From assembly GCA_947184155.2 (NCBI GenBank), contig CAMXCT020000442.1, positions 77,733 through 141,732 of the forward strand: DNA of 64,000 nucleotides. Direction: 5' to 3'. The notes beneath the pieces were generated by a model. It was not told the DNA's origin. It searched no databases and saw only the letters and a list, made by a program, of their open reading frames with translations. The position numbers and the translations under genes were made by a program. Position 1 is the first letter of the stretch; every line of letters starts with the position of its first letter. Below, piece by piece: positions 28,601-39,885 of the stretch. Origin of the DNA: Cladocopium goreaui. Its lineage: Eukaryota > Sar > Dinophyceae > Suessiales > Symbiodiniaceae.

Positions 28601-31558
28601 AGGAAGGACGGAGTGAGGCCATGAAACCATGGTACATCCTTGCAAATCCCCTCCTGGTCGCGCAAAGTGTGTGTGAGAGAGATGCAAGAAGTGCTGCCCT
28701 GCCCATACCTTTCCACCCACATGCTTGCTGCGCATCGCACATCGCCTTGAAATCTACTGCCCCTCAATCCCATGCACAAAGGGTGATGTGCACGTGGTTA
28801 TAACAATGCCCTAATTTCGCTGTACCCCTCCCCTCCAGAAAAAAAACAAAGACGCTTCCAGAGCTGACTTACGGTGGGCACGCATATCGCACATCCTTTG
28901 TCAGTGATTTGCACACAGCAAATTCGTTCCTCTGGCCCAACCACCTCATTGCATGTTGAAGCTCACGAGGGATGCGACCTCCTGTACGTATGATCAAGCA
29001 TGGCATGCGAAGAATCCTTTGCCCTGCGCTGCGACCTATCTGCTACAGTAAATCGATGATTGCGGCATCTCACGTTCATTCAGTTTTGGTTTGAAGGTGG
29101 TGGTGATACGCTCCCACATGATGTTGTACCGCATCGGCATGTGGGCAGCATGTTATTTTTGAGGAAAACTGGTGAATTGGATGTCTGAGTTTGGGCGTGT
29201 TGGGCCGTGTTGGAAAGGGTTTCCTAATTTTGCCCTGAATAAGGTGCATCGCCCAACGCTAGTTACCGCTAGTTCACTCCAACGAGATGTGACCATCCTG
29301 CAAGAATGTGTACGTCAAGTTTCATTTGCATATTCGTCGCCACAACAAATACCTTCCAACATGTTACACTTCATCTGCAACGATTGCAAAGTATTGTGCA
29401 GTTTTTTCGTGTGTTTGGCGCCAATTTGTTGTTGATCGCCGACCGTTTCTGCAACAGTCACGCACAAATAAACATGTATATACTGAGAATCCGAATTCCA
29501 CCGTTTCCTGTTTGGATTGTTTTTCTGCTCATTCGCTTGCCTAGACGGTGTGTTTTGGCGGTCTGTTTCGCACGGTTTGCATTCTATAATTTTGTCTCAG
29601 GCTGTGTTCGGATTGCTGGTCTACTTGGTGGCGGCTGAGTTTGTTGTGTCCTGAAAAACCATGCTAAAGCTCACATTTGAAGTTTAACTGTGCAAGACTG
29701 GCACTGCTGCGGCCTGTAAACTCAGTTGTGCAAAAAAACTCATGACCGCTTTGAAATGAAAGGGGCTAGAAACTTTCGAATCATCTAAAATTAAACATGG
29801 GGAAAAAAAAACGGTGCGAACATCTTTAAGAGCTTAAGAATATTCGATGAAGAAACTATCGCCTGAGGAAAACGTTTGTTTTGTCAGTAGCAGGAGACTT
29901 GGACCGGAAACAAGTGTCATCCCAGAAACATGACGGAGATCGTGGCTGCAAATTGGAGTGTGGGTTATTGCGGGTGGAGCCTCCAAGCATGGTGAACGAC
30001 AAGCAAGCGGCGCCACAGACACACAGCCACCACACAGCTACGATTGCATCGAACGCGGAAGAGTAGTACCGTATGCGTTTGTGCCCAGTTGTTCGCACTT
30101 CAACTTGAGAGCAGGCGGAGGCGGACGAAAGGTAGTGTAGTGGGAGAGGAGTGGTGTCAAAATGCTGCGCCTCTAAGATGATACACCAAAAACGTTTTTG
30201 CGCAGTCTAAGATGATTTTATCCAGAGCATGACTGCATGATACGGTGTCTTGTGCAGCGTGAAATGATGCACAAAAAGGGGTTTATTAAAAACCCCTTTT
30301 TAAGACCCCTTGCAGCAACTGTTATTGAGGCTGAAGCAAACCAATTATGCTGAACTACAGGGACATCTCCCTCATGGAGAGTGTGCCTCTTCTGTGGCGG
30401 ACCGTGACCGCGTCACCCGCGGGAATTGAACCCATGACCGTTTTCGGGGGGGGGGGGCCCTTATAATTGATATCTAATACATAACGGCTAGAATTCCACG
30501 TTTAGCCCGGGCTGGCCCCCCAATACCCCCTATGCTTGTGCTGAAGCACGGAGAACTGAGATAGCTGACGCTACCTTTCGTGAATTCAGGCCGCAATGAC
30601 ATGAGATACCAGCCGAAAGCAACGCTTCACGATGCTGCTACGCAACGCTTAAAGCGCACTTCCAGGCAACGCCCATTGAGGCCAAAGGGCCGCTTCTGTG
30701 ATGTAGACAAAACTGAAATGGGACCTCTAATTACCTGCCGAATGGTGGCCTATGGAACCGAGTCCAGTGCACGTCGCCCAAATCGCCCAAGTCGCCTAAA
30801 TATGAGCGGATCGAAAGGCTCTAGAGAATCTTGTATGTTAGATGTTGGTGCATTTTGTTTAAACGAGGGATAGGGGGTCGAACTAGGGTGGGGAATTTCC
30901 AGTTTGTGAACAAATGCGTCGACGCCGGTGCGGGTTCAGCTGCAGACTCAAGAGGTCCAGCGTGGAAGGCGAGCTGGACACTGCGCTGCTGTGCATTGCG
31001 TTGCTGTTTCTGTTGGTCAAACGTGGCGCTAACCTTCTTTTGCTGGCAGAGCTTGTGACCTATTGGTTTTGTGGCATTTCTTTTGCTGGCACATGCTGGC
31101 GCCGTCTTTTCCGTCGAAGAATGGACCAACTGACCAACTATTTCGTGTGTCCCGTGGCGTCACGCGTCGCAATACTACGATTGAGATGACATCTCACGCC
31201 CTTTTGAGCGCATGCAGGTAGGACCCATTTCGGCCAAATCTGGTTGGTGAAACCAACATTTTTTTCAAATCGTTACACGTGCAGAACATCTAAAGCTTCT
31301 CTGTACAAAGCGTCATGTGGCTCACGTCCATCTGCTCATGCTCTTCCCGAAGCCCTGAGCTCGTCAAGTCGCTTGGCCGGTGCCCCAAGAATTTCACGGA
31401 TTACAAGACATCATAGCAAAATATGTCTTCACTATTAGTCATATGTACATTGATAGTATCTACATAATGCGGATCGAAGAAATCCTGTACCAGGGCTGGT
31501 TTATCCCATGATAATCCCACCAAACATATCCTGTGCTATTCATATACATACGTATAGA
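28600..31558. other. No firm gene
   Basis: Short ORFs only. Local features: a 12 bp hairpin at 30273-30301, a 13 bp G run near 30450 and a tRNA B-box-like word on the minus strand at 30421-30433. The stretch 31300-31430 has an open plus frame with a Ser/Arg/Ala-rich peptide and could be an exon, but it lacks other support. Confidence 0.5.
30273..30301. repeat. Perfect 12 bp stem, 5 nt loop hairpin
   Basis: AAAAAGGGGTTT (30273-30284) pairs with AAACCCCTTTTT (30290-30301) around ATTAA. Role unknown. Confidence 0.85.
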
Positions 31559-31563
31559 CAGTG
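31559..31563. repeat. Element 2 target-site duplication, left copy
   Basis: CAGTG directly outside the left LTR, identical to 40201-40205. Five base pairs is the usual copia target duplication. Confidence 0.95.
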
Positions 31564-31878
31564 TGTGAATGACACAGCTGGTAGCGGAGGAATTCACCAA
31601 AACTGAATAAGCTGACCCTGTCAGTTGCAAATGAATCCAAATAGAAATGGCCCTGCCAAATGAATGAAAATGGTGGATGCCCTGCACCACCCAAACACGC
31701 AGCTGCCCCTTTTGGCACTCAAGACTCCATGGCCGTCCGACGACCGATGATCCACAGCCCTACCCTCCTCAAGTTGCCTGAACCGTAAATGGTATCCGGC
31801 ATTGCAAATGGTCAAGTCACCACATGCTGACAGGAGTTGGGAACATCACATCAAGGTATAATTGTAGATGAAATCACA
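31564..31878 (-). repeat. Element 2 3' LTR
   Basis: A 315 bp LTR starting TGTGA and ending TCACA. It contains CTGGTAGCGGAG at 31578-31589, the same word as the primer-binding site. Confidence 0.95.
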
Positions 31879-31890
31879 CTCCCAAAACTT
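31879..31890 (-). promoter_or_regulatory. Element 2 polypurine tract
   Basis: The minus strand reads AAGTTTTGGGAG directly before the 3' LTR. This compares with TTTTAGGGGAG in element 1. The gag-pol stop codon TAA lies just upstream of it. Confidence 0.75.
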
Positions 31891-34800
31891 TATTTTTGAT
31901 GTGATTCCTTCAACCATTGTAGCGCTTGTTTCCTGTGTGCATTTGTTTGAAGACTAGCTGCCTCATCAAACAGTTGAAAGGCCCCTTGTTCTAGTACCGC
32001 ACGAAGAAGCGATGAGTCCATGTTCTTAGTCAAAGGATCGGCCAGTTGCAGTGAAGTTGGTATCCACCTGAAGAAACAATGTTCCATACACCTTTCCTTG
32101 ATAAGAAGGACTTCCAGCGTTGTGCGATATTCTTCGCACGATGGCATCGCTCTGCGGCTCACAAGATCATACAGGGATTTGCAGTCCGTTACGACCACGG
32201 CAGCATGCATTTGACGAAATGCCTCCGGTGGACTTCTCCACTGGAATTCAGGAATGGTCAGTGTACCCCAAAGCAAGCGGCACCATCCCATCTTATCTAC
32301 GCTACGTGACATGGAAAAAGCTTCAGCTGACAGTGTTGATCTGACAACTCTGGAGATTTTCTTGGATGACCAGGACAGTGGACTAATGGGGGCCCTCTTA
32401 TTATCTTGAAGATCTGGTGTAGTGGCAAACACTAATGTTCCTTGAAAGGATGCTAACTGTTTCGGACTGGCAAAAGACGCGTCTCCGAACACAACATGTG
32501 TGAGTTTCTGAGGAGAAATGGATCGAAAACATAATCCCACGTCACATGTTTTCTGGGCCTCACGCAGAACTTTGTTGGCCTCCATCAGGGTCGAGACAGT
32601 CGGTTTCGACAACTGAACTTGGATTTCCCCAAGCTTTGCAGCCACATCTGGTCTGGTGTTCGTGGTGGCGTACTGCAAACTGCCAATGAGGCCTCTCAAG
32701 TTGGACATCTCTTTTTCGGAAATAGGTTCCTGTACCAGGTGTCTTCGATGTTTACCAATCTCTAGATAAGGGATCGCTTTGATGTATTCTGCTTGATTTG
32801 CTCTGATACTGAAGTCTGGCAATTGCTCAAGTTGGATTCCTGTAAACACGAATTTTCTTTGCTTATATGACCCGAAAGGTAATTTTTGACGAAGCAATTC
32901 TAAACGTGAATGAAACCAGGAATCTCCACCGCAAATGCCGTCATCCACATGAGTACCTAGAGCCCCATGCAAAATTCTTTGTCCATTCTTCCATGACTCC
33001 AGATAGTACACGCAAGGTTCAAGTGGATGCATTTTGAAGCCCAAGGTTTGCAGTTGACTGGATAGCTCTTTGTAAAATAGAAGAGGTGCATCTACTCTAC
33101 CGTACGCATTTCCAATCAGAGCACAGACCTGATCATCAGGTAATTGCATGCGTTCTCGTAATTCTTTTGGGGGTTCCATTGCTAATGGGTTTTCACTATC
33201 AGCTTTTCCACGTAAGAAAGCTGTCTTGATGTCGAAGGATGAAAGAACCCATTGTTGCGATGCAATTAGCTGAAGAATGGTATGCCTGCCCTCCCTGGTT
33301 AAGGTTGGTGCATCACGATTGACCTCAGTCAGCCTGGGATCCTGATAACCTAGAACTACCAATCTGGCTTTGGCTTTTCTGGCATTGGTCTGTTCATCAT
33401 CATTACATACATTTTTCCATGTCAGGACCCATCTTGACTTGAGAATTTGATCCGGATTCAAATGCTTTCGAAGTATCGGTTTCAAGGCACTTGTTTGAAG
33501 CCAACATGATAACTCAGCTTCCTTGGCAGTGTCGAAAAGCCGTCTTTCGGCTGCGGTCAGATCTTTGATCTGGACTTCGGCTCGGGCCCTTTTTCCGGCA
33601 GACGCTACCTGAGCAAGTTCTTCCGGATGGGAAGACTGAGACCACTGTAATAAATCCTGGCGAGACATTGGAACTTCTAGCATGAAACACTGGTGGTCAT
33701 GATGACACATAGGCTCATCTAAAAGGGGCAAACCATCTTCGGCCAGGCAAATATCGGAGGACTCAGTGCCCGATTGGAACACATTCCATTCGTGAATCGG
33801 ATCCTCTTGTAGGAAGTCACTGATCTCATAGCACGACAGAACATTCTCTGTCTCGGCTGCATCAACTGGCTCTTCTGTGGGGGTATCTAAATCTATGGCA
33901 TTTTCTGATTCAAAGTTGGGGAAGTTATCAAAGGGAGGATTATCAGTTATGCTTTGATTGGGACTTATGACGGGTGTGGTTACGTTGGACGTTATGGGCT
34001 CTGGAAACAGTTCACTTTCTGGTTGGATACTGGTTTGACTGCTGATGGGAACTTCAGGAACATCTATTGGAGTACCAGGCGTGTACGTCTCATCTTGATT
34101 TGAACCTTCATGGATGCTAGGCCTAAATTCCAGGGTACCTTTTGGTCCATCCTGGGAATTCTGGAGACTCTGGACACGGTGGTTTAGAGATTCGGATGCA
34201 TTTTGCCATTCTCTCAGTGATGCAGGACGCAAGCTCTCGGGTGAACAGCGCAGCAAACGGTCACCATGCGCAACCCAGATTGTGGTGGAACCATCTTGAC
34301 ATACCACCCTTGCAGGCCCATGCCAGCGTCCAGTTTCTCGTCGCCCAGTTGTATTTCTCTTTTTCCAATAGAGTACTAATTGACCTATCTCATAGGTTCC
34401 GGGATGCGGTTGTGACTTGCGGAGTAAAGCTCTGCGGATCGCCGAGTCATTGTCGGCAAGCACAAACATGCGTCTTGCTCTGGAACGGATGTCAAGGTTT
34501 CTCCGAAAAACTTCGCTTTCAAGGTCAGATCCATCAGCTAGGCTATGGGCTGAGGCATGTTCATCAGATGTTAGGGAAGCAGGCACCTTAGTGGCTTTTC
34601 CCAACACAATTTGCTCTGGTGAAAAACCTTGATGACGAGCGAGTGCATTCTTGGCTTGGAAACAGGACTGAAGGACTTGGTCAAGTTCTTGAACGTCTTC
34701 AATTTTCTTTTCTTGATCAAAACGATCCAACATGTTCTTGATGATTTGACCATGTCTTTCAATGCGTCCCTTCTGCCATGCTTCGGTGGACAAACGTGGC

Positions 34801-37800
34801 TCTATGTTCTGTTGTTGCAAGAAATCAAGCCAATGTCCAGCACGGAACTCCCCGGCGGGGTCAGAGTAAATACCGGTCGGTTGTCCGGCCCAAGACATCC
34901 ACATTTCCTTGAAGACGGGCACCACGTGTTCAAGATGACGATTCTGCAACCTACGTCCTAGGTGGAATAAGGATGCTTCATCTATACAGTGGAATACCAT
35001 GACTTGAAATCCACCCCGGCCTGTCCAAAAAAAACCATCAATACCCAACAACTCGTTAAATTCTTTTGGATCATGAAGCTTGGCTGGTCTCTGATGACGG
35101 AATTTTGAAGTCTCCACACATGCATCGCAAATGTACTCCTTGGCGGCTTCAATCACATGTTTATGGGCTCCGGCTTCTTTGAGGTGATGTGCTAGTCTTA
35201 TGGGATCTGGGTGACCCAAATTCTTGTGCAATTTCACTAGGTCTTGTTTTTCCTGGGCATTCAGCAACCTGAACTTTGGCCCGTGAAGTGGTACCGGAGG
35301 TGGTGCCCAACCTTCACATGGAACATTGCTAGTACGCTCGTGAACTGCAGCTGGCAACCCTTGATTGCCGGACACTCGAATTGCTGTGGGCGGTTCTGAG
35401 GGAGCCATCGTCTTCTCAGCATCATCGGCTACTTCTTTTGCGGGTGCAGATTCAATCTCAGGAGAGCATCCAAACATGGTTATGATAAGCTTGCATGGGA
35501 TACACTTTCGGATGCGTTGAGCTCTGGTGCTCTCATGCCAGTTTTCTAAACCAAGGTCATGAATGGCTGATGTCTCACGATGCAAACATACTGTATACCG
35601 CAAAGGAAACTGATGGGACGCTGGGGCTTGAAGTGGCACCTGAAAACGTTCCGTACCCCTGCACACAAACATGTCTGTGATCTTCATGGTGGTTTCCAAA
35701 ATGGTCTGGGCGTGACTCCATGCTGTTGAATCTGCAGGACATCGGGTGTTGCCTACGCGTGGTGCGAAGGTCTTAGCCTCCTCAAACACAGCTTGCCAAC
35801 GTTCGGACGATGAACATGCTGGTGGAGGAACTTCTGGCCTAGGAACATTGGGATTCGGATCCCTCTGTGGGTGGTCGGAAGCATCATATTCTCTCACTGG
35901 CAAGGGGTTTGGCTCACTGTCGGCAACCGTTGGATTCGGATCAGACAAGCTGGATTTTCTTTTCTTGAAACCACTACCATTTGTTTTGAATCGTTTCTTG
36001 GGTCTCTCTTCTTCTTCATCATCAAAAACCATGGCATGTTCATCAGATCCTATCATGGTGTGATGAAGCTTGCAGAGTTTTCCGGCCACCATCTTGGCAA
36101 AACCCTGGCAATATGTCGCACAGAAACTGGTCAGTCTCTGGCTCTGGCCGTTGACACTGATACTACCCTCAATACGTTGATGAGAGTGTTGATTTGCACA
36201 CAGGAGACCATTGAGTTCATGAAACAACTGTCGAGACGTGGTGAGAACTTGGCTTCTTTTCTTGAGGAATCGATTGGTCTTGGGTATGCGCAAACCAAAA
36301 CGGCACATGTCAAAACGGGCTGCCATAGTATGCTGACGAATGAATGCGAAAGCATCCATCTGAATCAAGCTGGAACCTGCAGGCTGCTCGAGGTGGAAAT
36401 GGCGTTCCAAACGGACCTGATACTCACAAATTCTTCGACATAAGTGGACATGTGGCATTTGCATTTCCTGCTTCTGGGAAATCAAATCAAACATGACTGA
36501 ACTCTTACCCATGTTGAGACGATTCCAACCACTCCAGGGTCCGCATTCGGGTGCCATCCATATGTGCTCTGGCTGCAGCCTTTCAATCAGACCCCACAAT
36601 TTTTGTCGACCAGCAAATGTGGCCAGATCCCCATCTTCTTTGGTAAAACGCATTGCCTTGTAACCAAGTCTTTGAACTGCTTCAGTAAGTGGACTATTGT
36701 TGTTGGCATAGATTTCCAAAAGGAAAATTCTGGAATTGTTACTGTTGGATTGAACATGGTTGATCAGGGAATCTTCCAAGTTGTTGATAGATTGTTCGAG
36801 TTGATGAGAAATTGGACTGTTGGTCTTATCTGTGACCTCGGTCTGAAGATCCTTTCGGGCGGCCAGAACTTCCGCATGGAACTGCTGAGCCTCAGGTGAT
36901 GACATCATAGATCGCCCTTCGACATCCATAGTTGTCCGAACCGGACAAAGTCCTGTTGCTCCGGCATCAGGCTCGAATATCGAGCTAGGCTCCAGTGAAA
37001 GTATCCTGGGTCCTGGCGCATCACTGCCTCGAAGGACTTCCCCTTGTGCTTCCGTCCAAATGAAATCAGATTGCTTCCCCACTCTTCCAGTGTCAGATTT
37101 CCTGGAAGCGGCATCGTAGGCACTGGTGGAGCACCTCGATTGGTGGGCTCTGTCACAGGTGTCATCTGGACATTCTGTTGGATCATCACTTCTTCGATCT
37201 CTTCGATCTCTTCCCAGGTGGCCGCATGAGATATGACCGAAGGAGCTTTTCCTCGGCGCTGGGTCACTGCGGTCTGAGGCAGAGACATCAACATTGTTGT
37301 ACTTCCGGCGGAAGCACCTGAGCTTGTTCCCATTGTTGGTCCACGAATCTTGCGCTCGGCTGGCTTCTTTTGGACCATGATCTCGTCTTTCAGATTTTCC
37401 AATGCCGTCTTTTGCATGTTGATCTGGTTCATCATTTCTTGCAATTGGCCATGAATCTGAGGATCGGTCTCGATCTCTGTTTCGGTGATCACTTCTTGTC
37501 TTTCCAACTGATGCACAAAGATCTGGAGGAGCAAGGTCAACAGGTGGATGATGGCCTCTGCAATCGTCTTGAGCATGCTTACCACAGGCGGCATGGGAGT
37601 CGCAGGTCTCTGAAGCACGATTCGAATTGGGCTGCGAGTCACTTGAGCGAAAACTTCTGTTTCGCTGGAATCTGAGGCCAGGTTTGTTTGATTTTTGAGA
37701 CTGTAAAACCCCTTCAGTCCTACCCATTATGCTATTTTTATGGTTTTCATAACCTAATCTCTCCCCATTAGGCATTTCCGGAACTGATTTGACAGGAATG

Positions 37801-39788
37801 TCACTGGCGGTCTCTTGGAACATGGCAGCTTCATTTCGTACGCAAATGTCAATCATGTTGATGAGATACAAACCGGTTGGACTGGTCATGAGCTTGATGG
37901 GACCGTCTTGCACTTTTCGCATGAAGCATTGATCTGTTCGAGAATCCAACGAGCCATGTAGCATCTTGAAAGCTTTCTTGGAAAACAGAAAAGGAGTGGC
38001 TCCTGGAACCACTTCCACAGACAGCCAAAGTTTCTTCTGTTCTTTGTGTTTCAATGGCATCTGGATGGCATACATGCTGGTTAATGACTGGTTGTTTCCA
38101 AAACGGAACTTCACCTGGCTGTCTTGCTTGCGAAATCTGGCACTGATCTCTGCTGGAAGAGATTGTTGCAGTCTCTTCAGGGTGCGGTCTCCTATGATAC
38201 AACGACTGGCTCCAGTATCTAAAATCGCATGGGTGCAAAAGGTTTCTAAGCTACTGTACACCTGCTCGGATGCAAAAGTCTCAGAAAAACGGCAGGACCG
38301 GTTGGTCACAGGAGCTTGGTCTGATGAAGGTTCATCAGGGCATTTCCTAGGCGGCATTTGAAATCTCTTGGACTCTACCGGATCACATGCACATTGGGAC
38401 TTTCCGGAAAACCTTTGAACCCTCTTGGAATTGAAACTGGACATGCGCTGGCTCAAATTGTGAATACCACGATTCTTACACTCATGAGTCAACATGAAAC
38501 ATTCCGCATGACATGACTGAAACTGCAAACTGGATTCTACGGAAGGCATCACATATGCTTCATTGTCATCCTCTTCGGAAAACACCTCATCGACATCTCC
38601 AACCGTGGCGAAAACTTCCTGAGGACGTTCATCCATGACCACATTGGCAGATGCTGTCGAAGGTGGACCACCGGATTTTTCGGCACCACTGGCTAATGGG
38701 CATTCCGCTTTCCAGTGCCCGAGGGCACCGCAGCGGCGGCAGTGGCTGCGAGCAATCTTTTGAAGCAATGCATCACGGTCTTTGGATCTTTTCCCAAAAC
38801 CTTTACCTTTTCCTTTTCCATATTTATTCTTTCCCTTTACAGGCCAGAATCCCCTTGATTTCTTCTTTTCAATCAACTTTGATCGTGCCTCAATGTACGT
38901 GGTCAAGGCCTCGAACATCTCTGGGGTGTCCTGCAAGAACTCCTCGAACTCGCCTTCGAAGGTGGCCACGGCCAAGGCGTCCGCATCATCCTGGGCCACT
39001 GAGGCATCAATGAACTCTTGATCAAGCTCGGGTTCTGCATCCTCAGAACTAGCATGGGTGAGATACGCTCTCTCATAGGTTCCAGAGTCATGTGAGGAAG
39101 CTGCATCGTGAGATTCAGAAGTGTCCAGAAAATTTGCATCATACACTTTGGTTCGCTGACTGACTCTTCCGGTCTGAAACTCATTGAAAAAGCGGCTGCC
39201 CAGCAAACGAAAGGATTTCACCACTGGCTTGTATTGAAGTTCACCCTCATGTTCAAGGAGAATTCTCTTTTTATCTTCTGCACTGAGAGTTGACTGCCGA
39301 AGCAGGACATATGCTTGCACCTCTTCCAATGTCGTGTTTCGTGACAAAAGTTCAGTGAAGTTGGCTTCCATACGGGCCAGGAAAGAATCATGGCTTTCAT
39401 CATTCCTCTGAGTTGTTCCATACAGAGACTTCTCAAAGTATTCATAACGTTCTTCCAATTCAGTTGAACCCCACGACCCTCCAATGGCTTCTACCAAAGC
39501 GGCCACACCATCTGTTGTTTTCACCTTCAACTTGGCCGGGGGAATCTTTGCAATCTTCTTGAACGCCGTTCCTTCTATGAGAAGCGCTGCGCGAGGAGCT
39601 AACTGATCCAAGTGTTCCACAGGCCACAGCGACGCTAAAAACTGAAGCTTCTGGGAATACTCTTGGACATTTGTCACACCAGGAACAAATTTGGGAATCT
39701 GACTCCAAGGTAATTGAACTGGGCTCGGTGTCGGCTCATCGTCCGGCACAGGCGGAAGGCTACCATCACCACTAGCTGTTGGAGGCAT
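31890..39788 (-). CDS. Element 2 gag-pol polyprotein (2632 aa, intact)
   Basis: Single frame from an ATG 97 bp inside the 5' LTR to TAA 12 bp before the 3' LTR. Residues 1-310: gag. 350-363: CCHC knuckle (C-x2-C-x4-H-x4-C). 523-527: protease DTGA. About 710-960: Ser/Arg/Asp-rich linker overlapped by a second ORF. About 1020-1240: C5-methyltransferase-like domain (YAN in place of element 1's YAG; PECGPWS 1080-1086; LEQPAGSS; KKRSQ). About 1340-1440: conserved unknown domain. HHCC finger H1521, H1525, C1554, C1557. Integrase acidic residues D1584, D1643, E1677 (D-33-E). RT from about 2100, with D2186 in SFDIKTAF and HVDD at 2280-2283. RNase H D2436, E2489, D2535, D2584. The RNase H end and spacing match element 1. 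No stop or shift is seen, so all enzymes could be made. Confidence 0.97.
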   Translation of the reverse strand: MPPTASGDGSLPPVPDDEPTPSPVQLPWSQIPKFVPGVTNVQEYSQKLQFLASLWPVEHLDQLAPRAALLIEGTAFKKIAKIPPAKLKVKTTDGVAALVEAIGGSWGSTELEERYEYFEKSLYGTTQRNDESHDSFLARMEANFTELLSRNTTLEEVQAYVLLRQSTLSAEDKKRILLEHEGELQYKPVVKSFRLLGSRFFNEFQTGRVSQRTKVYDANFLDTSESHDAASSHDSGTYERAYLTHASSEDAEPELDQEFIDASVAQDDADALAVATFEGEFEEFLQDTPEMFEALTTYIEARSKLIEKKKSRGFWPVKGKNKYGKGKGKGFGKRSKDRDALLQKIARSHCRRCGALGHWKAECPLASGAEKSGGPPSTASANVVMDERPQEVFATVGDVDEVFSEEDDNEAYVMPSVESSLQFQSCHAECFMLTHECKNRGIHNLSQRMSSFNSKRVQRFSGKSQCACDPVESKRFQMPPRKCPDEPSSDQAPVTNRSCRFSETFASEQVYSSLETFCTHAILDTGASRCIIGDRTLKRLQQSLPAEISARFRKQDSQVKFRFGNNQSLTSMYAIQMPLKHKEQKKLWLSVEVVPGATPFLFSKKAFKMLHGSLDSRTDQCFMRKVQDGPIKLMTSPTGLYLINMIDICVRNEAAMFQETASDIPVKSVPEMPNGERLGYENHKNSIMGRTEGVLQSQKSNKPGLRFQRNRSFRSSDSQPNSNRASETCDSHAACGKHAQDDCRGHHPPVDLAPPDLCASVGKTRSDHRNRDRDRSSDSWPIARNDEPDQHAKDGIGKSERRDHGPKEASRAQDSWTNNGNKLRCFRRKYNNVDVSASDRSDPAPRKSSFGHISCGHLGRDRRDRRSDDPTECPDDTCDRAHQSRCSTSAYDAASRKSDTGRVGKQSDFIWTEAQGEVLRGSDAPGPRILSLEPSSIFEPDAGATGLCPVRTTMDVEGRSMMSSPEAQQFHAEVLAARKDLQTEVTDKTNSPISHQLEQSINNLEDSLINHVQSNSNNSRIFLLEIYANNNSPLTEAVQRLGYKAMRFTKEDGDLATFAGRQKLWGLIERLQPEHIWMAPECGPWSGWNRLNMGKSSVMFDLISQKQEMQMPHVHLCRRICEYQVRLERHFHLEQPAGSSLIQMDAFAFIRQHTMAARFDMCRFGLRIPKTNRFLKKRSQVLTTSRQLFHELNGLLCANQHSHQRIEGSISVNGQSQRLTSFCATYCQGFAKMVAGKLCKLHHTMIGSDEHAMVFDDEEEERPKKRFKTNGSGFKKRKSSLSDPNPTVADSEPNPLPVREYDASDHPQRDPNPNVPRPEVPPPACSSSERWQAVFEEAKTFAPRVGNTRCPADSTAWSHAQTILETTMKITDMFVCRGTERFQVPLQAPASHQFPLRYTVCLHRETSAIHDLGLENWHESTRAQRIRKCIPCKLIITMFGCSPEIESAPAKEVADDAEKTMAPSEPPTAIRVSGNQGLPAAVHERTSNVPCEGWAPPPVPLHGPKFRLLNAQEKQDLVKLHKNLGHPDPIRLAHHLKEAGAHKHVIEAAKEYICDACVETSKFRHQRPAKLHDPKEFNELLGIDGFFWTGRGGFQVMVFHCIDEASLFHLGRRLQNRHLEHVVPVFKEMWMSWAGQPTGIYSDPAGEFRAGHWLDFLQQQNIEPRLSTEAWQKGRIERHGQIIKNMLDRFDQEKKIEDVQELDQVLQSCFQAKNALARHQGFSPEQIVLGKATKVPASLTSDEHASAHSLADGSDLESEVFRRNLDIRSRARRMFVLADNDSAIRRALLRKSQPHPGTYEIGQLVLYWKKRNTTGRRETGRWHGPARVVCQDGSTTIWVAHGDRLLRCSPESLRPASLREWQNASESLNHRVQSLQNSQDGPKGTLEFRPSIHEGSNQDETYTPGTPIDVPEVPISSQTSIQPESELFPEPITSNVTTPVISPNQSITDNPPFDNFPNFESENAIDLDTPTEEPVDAAETENVLSCYEISDFLQEDPIHEWNVFQSGTESSDICLAEDGLPLLDEPMCHHDHQCFMLEVPMSRQDLLQWSQSSHPEELAQVASAGKRARAEVQIKDLTAAERRLFDTAKEAELSCWLQTSALKPILRKHLNPDQILKSRWVLTWKNVCNDDEQTNARKAKARLVVLGYQDPRLTEVNRDAPTLTREGRHTILQLIASQQWVLSSFDIKTAFLRGKADSENPLAMEPPKELRERMQLPDDQVCALIGNAYGRVDAPLLFYKELSSQLQTLGFKMHPLEPCVYYLESWKNGQRILHGALGTHVDDGICGGDSWFHSRLELLRQKLPFGSYKQRKFVFTGIQLEQLPDFSIRANQAEYIKAIPYLEIGKHRRHLVQEPISEKEMSNLRGLIGSLQYATTNTRPDVAAKLGEIQVQLSKPTVSTLMEANKVLREAQKTCDVGLCFRSISPQKLTHVVFGDASFASPKQLASFQGTLVFATTPDLQDNKRAPISPLSWSSKKISRVVRSTLSAEAFSMSRSVDKMGWCRLLWGTLTIPEFQWRSPPEAFRQMHAAVVVTDCKSLYDLVSRRAMPSCEEYRTTLEVLLIKERCMEHCFFRWIPTSLQLADPLTKNMDSSLLRAVLEQGAFQLFDEAASLQTNAHRKQALQWLKESHQK
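36905..37642 (-). CDS. Element 2 overlapping ORF in the +1 frame of gag-pol (245 aa)
   Basis: Counterpart of the 7728-8504 ORF. It lies over main-frame residues about 716-961 and ends at nearly the same main-frame residue as in element 1 (960). N-terminal hydrophobic helix (about 22-44, with SMLKTIAEAIIHLLTLLLQ), Gln/Met-rich coiled coil (about 62-90), acidic patch (WEEIEEIEEVM) and C-terminal domain at 183-236 with LTLEEWG, ISFGRKHKGKSF and DPGYFHWSLARY. The C-terminal domain is the best-conserved part. It resembles the small exonuclease-X-type C-terminal fold by pattern only. Expression route unknown; the same DNA is open and in use in the gag-pol frame. Confidence 0.72.
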   Translation of the reverse strand: MTRSPIRIVLQRPATPMPPVVSMLKTIAEAIIHLLTLLLQIFVHQLERQEVITETEIETDPQIHGQLQEMMNQINMQKTALENLKDEIMVQKKPAERKIRGPTMGTSSGASAGSTTMLMSLPQTAVTQRRGKAPSVISHAATWEEIEEIEEVMIQQNVQMTPVTEPTNRGAPPVPTMPLPGNLTLEEWGSNLISFGRKHKGKSFEAVMRQDPGYFHWSLARYSSLMPEQQDFVRFGQLWMSKGDL

Positions 39789-39873
39789 GGTGCCACAGTC
39801 AAAACTGAAAGGATTTCCGACCTCCCTGGATCGTCCACTCTTACAGCTAAAGCAAAGTAGCTGGAGCTCGAGG

Positions 39874-39885
39874 CTCCGCTACCAG
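39874..39885 (-). promoter_or_regulatory. Element 2 primer-binding site with LTR-paired hairpin
   Basis: The minus strand reads CTGGTAGCGGAG starting at the base next to the 5' LTR, the same initiator-Met-tRNA-type site as element 1. The U5 end of the LTR carries the exact 12-base complement CTCCGCTACCAG (39900-39911 in plus coordinates reads CTGGTAGCGGAG). This leaves a 14-base loop at 39886-39899. CTCCGCTACCA is itself what the 3' end of the matching tRNA would look like. Confidence 0.75.

Noticed and set aside
30421-30433. Minus-strand GGGTTCAATTCCC, like a tRNA B box
   Set aside because: The stem around it does not fold as a T arm and no A box, anticodon arm or acceptor stem could be placed. 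A decayed tRNA-derived SINE is possible but unsupported.
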